Shown: piece by piece, positions 19,901 through 30,900 of the stretch
Position numbering within the stretch: the stretch's first letter is position 1
Layout: each line of letters starts with the position of its first letter
From: Bombyx mori
Taxonomy: Eukaryota > Arthropoda > Insecta > Lepidoptera > Bombycidae
DNA: 64,000 nucleotides
Assembly (NCBI RefSeq): GCF_030269925.1
Contig: NC_085109.1
Span: 2,542,001 to 2,606,000, forward strand
Reading direction: 5' to 3'
Translations under genes and position numbers: made by a program
The notes under the pieces: model-generated
Seen by the model: only the letters and a program-made list of their open reading frames with translations
Databases searched by the model: none
Told to the model about the DNA's origin: nothing

Positions 19901-22900
19901 ATGGGCTCCGGTAACTACTTAACAGCAGGTGGGCCGTGAGCTCCATTAATCATCTAAGCAATAAAAAAATGTTTTGTTTTAAAGGGGATTGCCCACTCTC
20001 CAGTGTACTAGGCCCAAGGTGGACATTAAATATTACTATAAAAATGGACTGATTCCAATTCTTAAATGTATTAGATATCTAAAAAATATATTAAAATTGA
20101 CGCCACTATTATAAAAAATATAATAAAAATAAAAAACTCGTTTTGAGGTTAATTTTCTATATAAATACCTCAAGAACTTTTCTTTTTTTAATGTTTAAGA
20201 TGTTCCTAATGTATTTTTATCCAATTGTAGTTATTAGGGTATAAAAAACACACATACTTCTTTAAATATTTATATTATTCTATATTTTCTTCATCTTCAT
20301 ACACAATTAGTAAATCATCTAAAAATAGCACAGGAGAGCATATACACGGTTTTAAATCTCGGTCAGGTTAAAACCACAATTCACACAATGGTTTCCAGCC
20401 GTAGTATGAAACGTTATTGATAAAAGCAAAATAAATCGAAGAAAAATCAAAACACATCCATTTTGAACGCAAGCACAAGCAGCAAGCGAAGTGTCAGTCA
20501 GTCAGATTAAAATCAGTGTTGTCAGTATAAAGAAAAATAATCACATGAAATTCATATATCGATCATTTTTTTAAATAACCGATATTGTATTTATTTCTTA
20601 ATCTTTTTTTTACGAGTACACATTATATTTTATTTTTTATGTTTTTGTTTTAGTTGTACATATTGGAGTTTACTCCTTTAGAATCGATTTACATATATAG
20701 GCCCGGGGTATGAAAATTATGGGGACCAAAATCGTACTAGCATGTCACACGAAATGCGTTATGCGCCTGATTGCGCATGTCACACGAAATGCGTTATCGC
20801 AGGTGACGCCGGGCTGCTGCGCCGGCAGTCCGCCACAAAGCCTCGTACTGATCGCGCGTTTCTCTCATTATTGTATTTTCATATATTTGTTAGTCGTTTG
20901 TTTTGTGTCTCGTTAATTTGTTAATAATCTGTAGTGTATCGTGTTGTCGTAATATAGAACTATTTCTCGTATTGTTTCGTTTAATTTTTTATATCCAGTA
21001 AACTCCAGTCGTGCGTCGGAGCGGACACACACACTTTTTTTTAAATAACAATACAAGTTAAGTTTTTTTTTATTGCTTAGATGGGTGGACGATCTCACAG
21101 CCACCCTGGTGTTAAGTGGTTACTGGAGCCCATAAACATCCACAACGTAAATGCGCCACCCACCTTGAGATATTAGTTCTAAGGTCTCAAGTATAGTAAC
21201 AAGTTAAAGTCCAATGGGTATGTCTTTGATGTTATTTTATGTGCTTAAAATCGATTAAAATCGATTGATTAATGATAATATTTAAAATGATTTATTTATA
21301 TGTTTTTTTATATACTTAAAATGTTTACTTAATACGTAAAAGGTTTTGAAGTTGGCAATATTTTTCCCGCAAAAATAAAATTTTTGTTTTTTTCAATAGA
21401 GTTACTTTTTTTAAACTACTTATTGTAAACTGTAGTGGCGCTTATTTGGAAGAAAGTAAATGCATATTTATTTATGACAAAATTAATGCACTAAGTATTT
21501 TTTCTATAATCTATTGTCCGCTTTGGGCCTAAAATGGGCCATCCCCTTTGCAATATGTACCTAAGGACCAATATGAAAAGTTGTTCTTTAAGCCACTTTT
21601 GCGCTAACAGCCTCATTTTCTCTGCATTACCGTTTGTGGACTGGTAGGGAATGCCCTAGGCATTAAATCCGCTATAAAAAATGTAATAAATATAGATAAA
21701 TTTACAGTTTTCTGTCACTCACATCATAATAACTCTCCGTTCAACACTTTTTTCATACGTTTCTTTCTTATCGTTTTTACTTCCGGTCACCGTCCTCGCC
21801 GAACCCTTCGCTTTTGACGAAGGGTTCCACGAGTAAATTAACCCATAGATACAGGCCACTGAGTTTCTCGTCGAATCTTCTCAGTGGGTCGCGTTTTCGA
21901 TCCGGTGGTAGATTCTGCGAAGCAATGCTTTTGCTAGGGCCAGTGTTAGCGACACTCCCGATTTGAGCCCCGTGAGCTCACCTACTACATAAATAAAATT
22001 TACAACCTAACGCTTACATTTTCATTTATAAACATTATACCCAACTCTCAAATCAAACAATCGTACTGGCATAAAAAAGTGACTTCTGTGTATGTGTGTG
22101 TTTTTTCTATTCGATTTAAAAATAATATAACAATAGTATCATGTGAAATCGTCCAAATATTATTGAAATTTTTATTTCAGTGCTTTAACCGGAGAAGACA
22201 AGAAGAAACGTTCGAAACAACCCGTTAATAATAAGCGCGCGTTAAATGGCCACGGAGACTTGTCGGTCCGTATTGGTTATTTCCTTTTGTGATTCCTATT
22301 TAGTTTAGCATTTTCGCTTTGTCTATGTGAATCTAATCTGTTACTATTGAAATAAATATTATTCGAAGTAGGTACCTCAAGCAGCGGTCATCGTCAATAA
22401 TAAAAAATAAAAATAAAATATATGTTCATAAGAGAAATTTAATTTTCGTTTGTAGATTTAAAAAAGACGAGGTCACCAGCTTTGCGTACTTAAATGTTTG
22501 GTCAATTGGCTTCGTTAAAAATCTTTATTTTAGCCATTAAAAGAGTGTGAATACTGATGCCCATACGTCATTACGGATCCTACCGATCTATTAACGGTAC
22601 TTTTAGGTACCTCAAGCACTGATCACCGTCCTAGCCGAGCCTGTCGCTTGCGACGAAGGGCTCGACGAGTAAATTAACCCTCAGATACAGCCGCAGAGTT
22701 TCTCGTCGGATTTTCTCAGTGGGTCGCGTTTCCGATCCGGTGGTAAATTCTGCGATGCAGTGCTCTTGCTAGGGTTCGTGTTCGCAACGTCGTCAGGTTT
22801 GAGCCCCGTGAGCTCACCTACTAGTTAAGGTTACGCTGAAATAGCTTCTCAAGGCTCTCAGCTCATGAAGGAAAAAAAAAAGCAAAATAGTCACCAAGGA

Positions 22901-25900
22901 CTGAATTTTATCTGTATCTTCGCAGTAGCAGTATAAGCCATAGTCACGCCAGCAAAATTTTGCAAGACGTTGTGTGTTACGAGGCAGAAAATTAATGAAT
23001 CTATAATCATTATTTCAGGAACCAAAACGTCTGGGAACATATCGATGCGATAATTGCAATGTCAAGTTTGTATCGGAGGGCGCACTTCGAGTTCACCTAC
23101 TCACTTCAAGTCGACATAATAGTAAAGTTACAAGGTAAAGCCAAAAGTTCTGTCTTTTTATTCCATTTCGCCCACAGAGACAAATCGCTGAATTTCTCGC
23201 CAGATCTCCTCAGTAGGTCGCGACTCCGATATGGCGGTAGATTCTGCGAAGCACTTCTCTTGCTAGGGCTAATGTCAGCGAATTCACTCAGGCTGAACCC
23301 CGTGAACTCGCTCACTTACACACCTGGTAAAGCCAGAATAACCCCCGGCGGCTAAATATACTTGAGACCTTAGAACTTATATCTCAAGGTGGGTGGCGCA
23401 TTTACTTTGTGGATGTCTATGGGCTCCAGTAACCACTTAACACCAGGGGGGCTGTGAGCTCGTCCACCCATCTAAGCAATAAATTAAAAAAAAGGTAGGC
23501 AAAAAAAAACTATTTCAACGATGTAATTAAATCAGGATTTTTCTTCTTAGCCTTTTCCCGCTCTAATGCCAGAGTCCGCTTTCCTACTTAAACTTCTCCA
23601 CTTTGTCCTGCCTTCAGCATCCTTCTGGGTGAAGTTATTCTCCTCCGTGTCCGCCTTTATCACATCCAACCAGCATTTCTTGGGCCTACCGCATTTCAGG
23701 ATTATTTGATGCAAATAATATGACCCCAGTTTGGTCAGATGAATGCCCATTTCGGATCCAATTTTATAATTCCGCGATTCAGTCGAACGAACAGTCCTCG
23801 TATCGGTTTTGTAAGAAACTTGGACAGTGCATTCGTACAAGTCTCTTCCAAGATTCTTTTTGTACTGCCGAGAAAAGATTGCAAATGCTTGAAACTTTGA
23901 TGATCGATTGGTGCCAAGTTAGTGCCCTGTCTAGGTTATATGGTGAATGCGAATGCGCCAAGTCGCTGCCTACCAAAAGTCTTGACAATGATCAATAGTT
24001 TGACGCCAAATTAACTTAACCCAACTTAGTCATGACCTTCGTGTTTGTATATAGGATTTAGTGAAATGTGTAACTAACGTGACCAGTGTGCTTGGTGCAA
24101 GTTTTTTAACGTTTAACTCAAATTTGTATGGAGTTGGAACGTTTGCCTACGTTTGCCGCTAGGGGCGCTGTTCCAACTGTAAACAAATCTGAGTTGACTT
24201 TTACGCGATCGAGAACGTTAAAAAACACGCACTAAGCACTCAGAAGCGAGGTGGGATGTTAGCTATGAACTTTAACTTGTCACGTTCACCGTAGCTCGGC
24301 CCCCTCCGATTCGAATACGAATAAAACGTGCAAGATCTGTCTAAAGGAGTACGAACTGCCGTCCGAACTGCTCCGGCACGTGCTGACCGACCACCGCAAG
24401 AGGCGGCTCAAGGAAACGTATCCCACGAGTTGTGAACATGTAAGTCATTTTTGTTTTAATGTCATACATACCTTCATCGTGACCTTCATCGTGGAAGTCA
24501 TTCGTAAACAATTGTCGAGTAACGAGTTCGTATTTCATTGGTACTGGTCCGCGGTCTTCTCGAGTACACTATACGTCGGCTTTTTCAGTAGTAGTAGTTT
24601 TGTTTTTCCAAATACAAAGGCAATGATACCATACAGCCTAATCTTTTATATTATTTTTTATGAAAAATGATAATGTGGAGTGAAATGGAATGAAGTTGAT
24701 TAATTTGAAACATTAATCAATTGGCATGAAATTAAATGAAATGAGATGAGATGACATGGGATAGGATGAAATATAATCTCAGTAAAATGGTGGTTATTTA
24801 CTGAGACTTTTATTGATTTTTATTTTATTTACTGAGACTGGAGTATTCCGAGAAGTTACGTCCATCGGCTTTATTTCAATTCCCACAACTAATTCGCTAA
24901 ATTCACAGATACTAAACAGTTAATAAACCACCATTATTACACATTTAAGCCTGAAGAAACACTAAATAGACAAAATAAAACAAACCACATAACTTCGCTC
25001 CTCGCTTTCCCGCCAAAAAAGCCTCCGCTTTCTCACTAAATATTTGGTTCGACTTTTACACATGCGGAACCAAGAGGAGATACACTAAACAGTGCGCGTT
25101 GAAGAACGAATCTTAAGACAGGTCATATAGTGTTAAATAGAAATGTTATATAGTATCAATATAACATTTCTTCAATAAAGTAATAACATAAAATATTTAT
25201 GTACATATTTTAATCCACTTATAATGTAAAGATACTATTACAGTGCAACAAAATGGTAAGTAGCCGTCGGGAACATTGGTGGCACACGTATAAGGAACAT
25301 CCGGAAGAGAAGGACTCGTATAGACGCGTCATCGCCGCCATCTGTGACGTCTGCGGTAAGGGATTCCAGGTATATTCGTACTCTTTGATGAATTTAATTT
25401 TTTTGAATTGAAATGAAATGAAAAGAATTTGGAACATTAATCAAATAGCATGAATTAAATTAGTCAATTCAATTGGCAAAATACTAGTCATTTACAATTT
25501 AGAAATCTAAACATAATGGGACTGTCAACACTGAGGTTTGAGATTGACATTTGACAGACTTTTGGCGGGAACATATCTTCCTTTTTCCCTTCCTCTAAGT
25601 CTCGGAAATCTAAAGTTTTAGATTTGTTTAAATATAAGCAAGACTTATAAATTAGTTCGCCAAAAAAGTTTCACTTCTGACATGTGTACTTTGTACGCAC
25701 CCACTTTTTTTAAAAGATTTAGACGGTAATTAAGTTCATAATAAGTATTCAAATGTAGTCATTTACACCAGTTGTCCGAGACTACGAAAACTATAAAATA
25801 TTCGCATCGTCGCAAATAATAAACGTGAGATTAAACCGTAAAAGCAATTTTAATTATATAAAAATAGATACTTAAATAGCATAGTGTTTCTGCTTCTATT

Positions 25901-26776
25901 AAAACCAAATAAAATAATTAATCGTAACTGATTATTCATTGGAATAGAATAAAACGAAGTTACGTATCCACGAGCTACGTCACGCGTCTCCGTCGGTGCG
26001 GTGCGACGAGTGCGGGCGCGCGTTTTACGACAAGTACGCACTGGCGCGGCACGCACACACGCACACGCGGGCGCGTCCGTTCGTGTGCACGCACTGCGGA
26101 CAGACCTTCACGCTGCGCACCAACCTCAACCGCCACGCCAAGGTGCGTGTTGCTACTCCACTGTACCCTACTGTACTCTACTCACCCTAGCCCACCTACG
26201 ACAAGTACGCACTGGCGCGGCACGCACACACGCACACGCGGGCGCGTCCGTTCGTGTGCACGCACTGCGGACAGACCTTCACGCTGCGCACCAACCTCAA
26301 CCGCCACGCCAAGGTGCGTGTTGCTACTCCACTGTACCCTAATGTACTCTACTCACCCTAGCCCACCTACGACAAGTACGCACTGGCGCGGCACGCACAC
26401 ACGCACACGCGGGCGCGTCCGTTCGTGTGCACGCACTGCGGACAGACCTTCACGCTGCGCACCAACCTCAACCGCCACGCCAAGGTGCGTGTTGCTACTC
26501 CACTGTACCCTACTGTATTCTACTCACCCTAGCCCACCTACGACAAATACGCACTGGCGCAGCATTCCTATTCCTTATTCCAGCAACTGCAAACACGCCT
26601 ATTTATGCCAGATCACCACATTCTTATTGCAGGTGCACTCGAATGTGGCAGCATACCAGTGTCCCATGTGCTGCAAGAAGTTCAAGTATTCGACCAGCAG
26701 AAACCTACACATCCGCACCGTACACTACAAGCTGCCTACTCCGCCTCGTAAGAAGCGGACCAAAACTTCAGACTAA
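16962..26776 (+). CDS. THAP-ZAD-C2H2 zinc-finger protein, right paralogue (12 coding exons)
   Basis: Coding exons: 16962-17047, 17134-17308, 17838-17963, 18205-18342, 18514-18849, 19329-19459, 22181-22265, 23019-23134, 24295-24439, 25244-25369, 25948-26142, 26633-26776. All junctions are GT...AG with agreeing phases, giving 1803 nt and 600 aa. Residues 1-87 form a THAP domain (Cys5, Cys10, Trp40, Cys58, His61). Residues 88-175 form ZAD (CRIC at 100-103, CYMC at 142-145). About eight C2H2-type fingers follow. Exon lengths match the left gene at exons 1, 3 and 4 and for most fingers, so they are paralogues. Differences: no counterpart of left exons 6 and 7 (linker and first finger), finger 3 destroyed (first Cys is Tyr, His pair lost), and exon 22181-22265 is half the size of its partner, removing finger 4. 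The frame stays open throughout, so it may still be expressed. The donor at 22266 (GTCCGT) is the weakest junction call. Confidence 0.8.
18940..19130 (-). mobile_element. degenerate BMC1-like remnant
   Basis: GTAGAAATGGGCAGGGTGGT followed by GTGCTACC resembles the complement of the BMC1-type fragment head (TACCACCACCCTGCCTATTTC). It is too diverged for certain assignment. It occupies the place where left exons 6 and 7 would lie. Confidence 0.35.
19640..19758. mobile_element. MITE fragment related to 24085-24240
   Basis: Shares TGTATGGAGTTGGAAC, GTTTGCCGCTAGGGGCG and TTTACGCGATCGAGAA with the element at 24085-24240. The ends are eroded. Confidence 0.5.
19760..19969 (+). mobile_element. BMC1-type LINE 3' fragment
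   Basis: TACTGGTGGTACCCTGCCTA, GCAGTAATGCGTTTCGG and CATCTAAGCAATAAAAAAA, the usual block order and A-rich end. It lacks about 30 bp near its start. In an intron of the right gene. Confidence 0.8.
20706..20830. repeat. GC-rich block with duplicated 23-bp segment
   Basis: GCATGTCACACGAAATGCGT plus TAT occurs at 20740-20762 and again at 20775-20797, a 35-bp spacing, within a locally GC-rich island in an AT-rich intron. Nearby GGAGTTTACTCC and CAGTAAACTCCAG runs suggest mobile-element origin; the family was not recognised. Confidence 0.5.
21062..21202 (-). mobile_element. BMC1-type LINE 3' fragment
   Basis: Poly(T), ATTGCTTAGATGGGTGGACG, CACCCTGGTGTTAAGTGG and CCACCCACCTTGAGATAT: the complement of the tail, truncated at about 140 bp. 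Confidence 0.75.
21781..21990 (+). mobile_element. Bm1-type SINE, truncated
   Basis: GGTCACCGTCCTCGCCGAAC, CACTGAGTTTCTCGTCG, CTTCTCAGTGGGTCGCG, GATCCGGTGGTAGATTCTGC and GAGCCCCGTGAGCTCACCTA occur in the order shared by about ten copies in the window. Confidence 0.75.
22560..22885 (+). mobile_element. Bm1-type SINE
   Basis: Near full length: ACGGATCCTACCGATCTATT at the head, the GGTACCTCAAGCACTGATCA block, the shared core, and AGCTTCTCAAGGCTCTCAGC before an A-rich tail. A 40-bp head fragment of the same family precedes it at about 22368-22400. Confidence 0.8.
23167..23322 (+). mobile_element. Bm1-type SINE, internal fragment
   Basis: CGCTGAATTTCTCGCCAGAT, CTCAGTAGGTCGCGACTCCG and GGCGGTAGATTCTGCGAAGC match the SINE core. 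It begins only about 30 bp after an exon of the right gene. Confidence 0.65.
23345..23487 (+). mobile_element. BMC1-type LINE 3' end, truncated
   Basis: TATCTCAAGGTGGGTGGCGC, ATGTCTATGGGCTCCAGTAA, then CATCTAAGCAATAAATTAAA. Confidence 0.75.
23550..23702 (-). pseudogene. RTE-clade LINE C-terminal remnant
   Basis: On the minus strand the frame reads KCGRPKKCWLDVIKADTEEN, NFTQKDAEGRTKWRSLSRKA and DSGIRAGKG. This resembles the end of RTE-type reverse transcriptase ORFs (GRPKKRWLDVI... DRAKWRRLTRKA). About 50 codons remain, in an intron of the right gene. Confidence 0.65.
24085..24242. mobile_element. MITE with inverted termini
   Basis: The left part GTGCTTGGTGCAAGTTTTTT plus AACGTTT and the right part AACGTTAAAAAACACGCACT plus AAGCAC form imperfect inverted ends. 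The core has GTTTGCCGCTAGGGGCG. A related fragment is at 19640. Confidence 0.55.
24650..25025 (+). repeat. unclassified repeat, uninterrupted copy
   Basis: ATGAAAAATGATAATGTGGA, CATTAATCAATTGGCATGAA, CTCAGTAAAATGGTGGTTAT, then TACTAAACAGTTAATAAACC without the copia, and CTGAAGAAACACTAAATAGA. It shows the empty target of the copia insertion. A short diverged relative is at 25400-25500. Confidence 0.7.
26143..26563 (+). repeat. 171-bp cassette-exon array, 2 units plus a stub
   Basis: After the true exon (ending 26142) come a 48-nt spacer and cassette exons 26191-26313 and 26362-26484. A stub starting at 26533 (CCCACCTACGACAAATACGC) breaks off at about 26563. Units match those of the left gene in sequence, boundaries and period. 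Each cassette is preceded by CACCCTAG and followed by GTGCGTG. Confidence 0.93.
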
Positions 26777-27221
26777 CTAAATAAACAAAGATCCATATTG
26801 CATGTATTTAAAATGTTAAGTAAACTATATAAAATAAACGATATTTAACGTAACTACAGTTCAATATAAAATACTGTATTGCATTTTTAAAAACTCCCTT
26901 GGTACTTTTATGTCAACGGTATTTCTCTGGCGCTTTGACCTTGCCATAACTAATTTGAAATCGATTTAATAGCGAATCCACTCTAAATTATAGAACATAT
27001 ATACAACAAAGTGGATTAAAAAATTGGATGATAAAAAATTGTAATCAGTTAAAGTAAAACTTAAAGTTTCAAATTTTATAAAAAAAAATTGAATTCGAAA
27101 AAATTTACTTGAATTGTGTAGATATGGGAAGCAACGAACCATTCTCACCACATGTACTTACTAGATTACTTACTGAAAAGATTCAACGTTCTGTAAAATT
27201 CATGTTATATGTAAGGTATTA

Positions 27222-27246
27222 TAGAAAAAAAAAAAAAAAAAAAAAT
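27222..27246. repeat. poly(A) tract
   Basis: A run of about 20 adenines between the right paralogue and NAF1. The flanking 26777-27994 stretch holds no supported gene; AATAAA near 26779 is the probable poly(A) signal of the right zinc-finger gene. Confidence 0.7.
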
Positions 27247-27994
27247 TTTAATGTGTGCGTAGGTTAATTTGCGCTAAATGCGTTATCAGAAAAATCAATC
27301 GCTGGAAAACATATAGAGATGAGGTAAAAACTCGTCCTAGTGCTCCATATCATATCCCAATATCAAGTCTATCCATATCCCAAATCAACAGTTTATTATT
27401 TTCGATCGGTTTTAATATTGAAAGAAATGATGAACTTGGTAACAACCTTAGACTAAATTGACTTTAAATCGGACTTCATTTATAAACCCCCGTCGAGTAT
27501 TTCTCGTAGAACAAGACAACTGTATGTTTGGTTTTAGTCCTTTCAGTGACAGTGATTAATGTGTATATGAATACAACACTTGCCTTTTCATGAAAAACGT
27601 ATAACTGTACACCTATAACCATTTTTAAAGGTTGATCAATGTCATACGTACGAAAATTTGTTGAGAACTTGGTGATCAAAGACGCTATTAAGCAAAAGTT
27701 GGCCATCTCTACTATGACTACCATAGATTATACACTTAATATTTGAGATGATGACTACATCTCTATTTTACACTGTCAATAAAATTGTCAATTGCCTCAT
27801 TTTTTTGCGATCATATTGTCACGCTTTTTGATTGCATAGAAATATTGGATTTATTACATGTATTTTGTGTCTAAATAGAAGTGCGCGTATGTTCGTAATT
27901 TTCTTAATAATGCTAAACTAGTTCCTAATAAAGTATTTGACATACATCTATCATATCGTTAAGTTGTAAGCGTGCAGGAGTGCGAAGTGGAACA

Positions 27995-30900
27995 ATGGAG
28001 AACCTCAACAAAAGCAGTAATAAAAACGTGTCATTAAGCTTAATAGCCGAATACGGAGGTTCGGACTCTGATTCTGACGATACAGAGACACGGTCAAACA
28101 ATACGGGTAACGACTCGGACGCTCCTGAGTTGAGCGAAATGGTGTTAAAGAACAACATAATAAACGCGTGTGCTCACGGACCTCTGTCGAGAACAGATCC
28201 TTGCGATGAACAGGTGACCAGACACATGATAATAGACAGTTCAGAACGCGGTATAATGGAGTACGAAGTTACCGAATATAGAGACGCGGACAGTGATTCA
28301 AATACAAGCTCTTCCAGTGACTCCAGTGATAGTGAAGTGGATTCTGTGAAGGATGCTGATGCGTCTAGCGGGTAAATACGTTTAATAAGCCTTTTAAGTG
28401 TTTACTTTTAGTTTGCTGGTATTACATAAGACCAAAATATATCAAACTCTCATGAACAAAGATGGGAAAGTAAATTGTTATAAAAAAAAAACAGTATTTT
28501 TTTCAAGGCCAAGCATGAAATGATTTGTTTGAATATTCCAAAACTAAATAATGAGATTTTTTGAGAGATTCATTGCCATTTTTTTTATTTAAAAATAATA
28601 TAATTACTCAAAATAGTCAAAACAGAGCTCTTTGTTATTATTTTTGCAACAATAAAGAAACATACCTTGTAACTTATATGATTTTAGAGATGAGTTTGAA
28701 GTTAGAAATAATAAGCCAGAAGCACCAAAAGTAAACGGTGAATTAGGACTGGATGACCTCCCACCCATCGAGGACCTTGCCATCAGCTTACCTGCCCAGG
28801 AATGCACCAAAATAGGAAAAATTGCCAGCATAGTTGATAGATTAGGTGAGTTTAATAACTTATAATTTAAAATCATTAAATCAAATGTTATATCATTTAG
28901 AATTCATTGTTTTATCACAATGAATAGTATCCACAATAATAATTTTTTGTGTATCAGTCCTATGAAGAATAAAATAAATAAATAGATTATATTGTAATTT
29001 GTCCCAAGATGGTAGATAACAAAATAGGCATTAATTTAATAAAAATGACTAAAAACAACATGGATTCAATGCTAACAGCTTAACTACAAGTACATTATAT
29101 GATTGAAAAATAAAAGTAAAATGTAGTTGTGCATGGTCTAGTCAAGTATTTATAATATTTTGGAGCTTTTGAAGCTTGAAGGACATGGTTATATACCTAG
29201 GCTTTGAATGTATCATTAACCGTTTCGCTACTAATGGTGACTATTATGTACAATATATACTATGATACTGAAAAGTGATAGTGTAATGGTGCAAATATTT
29301 AATTAGCATTTACTGTTTACAGTGTTAGCAGTTACATTTTATAGTTTAGTCTTTTTTTTTTTATTATTTGTGTGGATGCTCATTCTGATGCTTCGGAAAA
29401 CTTGGCAGTTTTTGGGATCGTGGATCAGATTTTGAGATCATTATTTGTCGGCATTTGAATATTGTGCTAGCTACAAAAATGCTACAATGACAATAAAAAA
29501 CATGAGACTCAACAGTAAAGGTCCCTTTAAGTGTTTATTTTTCATAAATGTTCATTTTAGTGATTCACTACTGATTGTTGTAATAATTATTAATCAGTGA
29601 AGTTGAATATTAATAAATGCTATTAATCATTATTTTAATTATTATTTTCTTAACACTATCTAATTATTGGAATTAATTACAAATGAGGAATTTATTTTAA
29701 CAATGAGTGAGTAGTGAAGATGGAGTGTTTCCTCACTATAAATTAACTTAAAAAAAGCAACAATAATAATAATATACACATTTTTATAATTCTTGCAAAA
29801 TGAAAACGCATTTATAAAGATATAAAATGTTTCTACTCATATCATGGCATCTAAGAGTTTCATTAATACTTATTAAACTACTCCCAGACAGGGTGTGCAA
29901 AAGAAAAAACAATATTATAAAATTGTTTGTTGTATCAGTTATAGTTCAAGCATTTCCGGAGACACCTGCAGTGGACATAGAGAGCGTACTTTTTGTGGAA
30001 AACGGAGCAAAGGCACTTGGCAAAGTTTTTGATGTATTTGGACCTGTGAGTATCCATACTTAATATTATTACTTAATACAAATGTGAGGGGGTGTTTTTT
30101 GTCTATCTTTCATTTCGTAATGAAGCAACACACCGATATATAATTCAAAGTGATAATATTAGAGATAGATAGAATAAAGTGACATAGCCTACCTTTTAAC
30201 CCAACAAAATATCTCATTCCCCTGAGAAACTATACTTGCTCCTTAAGCATGCAGACGACGGTGAGGGTAGCACCTAGTTTTTTTAGTTACTATGTTAGTT
30301 AGTTTTTATTTTTAATTACTATGTTGTATAAAGTATGAAATTTGATTTTAGGTCTAGTAACCCCATAATTTTAAAACACATATGAGGCTTTTCTGTAGTT
30401 TAAATCTATGTAAAATAGAATAAATGTAGTGTCCAGTGCAAACTTCATAGGTATAATAAACATAATTGTAATGAAAATTTTATTAAATGTTTATTTGGCA
30501 TACAATTAAGGTTATATCTTCTAAATTATATCTGCAATACACTATTTGGCCATAATCCAAAAATACTTCAGTGACCCTATGTATATTTCACATCCAATAT
30601 CATTTGGCTCTGAAAACGCATTAAAATGTTATTAAAAAGGAATTAATACATAGCTTATGGAAATTTGTCTACATTTTTATTATTTGGAATAATACAGTGG
30701 TGAAAGATTTGAACTGTCCTATTTTTTTTTTGTTTATGGTAAATATATATATACTGTTATATAAATGTGACTGGCGGCTTACTAATTTAAATATCCTATA
30801 CCGTATTCTTTGCCTGTGTGATTATATCAATGTTTTAAAATTACTGGTGGTAGGACCTCTTGGGAGTCCGCGCGGGTAGGTACCACCACCCTGCCTATTT

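Noticed and set aside
20710..20924. Open frames of about 60-70 codons in the GC island
   Set aside because: No recognisable domain, an intronic position and overlap with direct repeats; coding is not supported.
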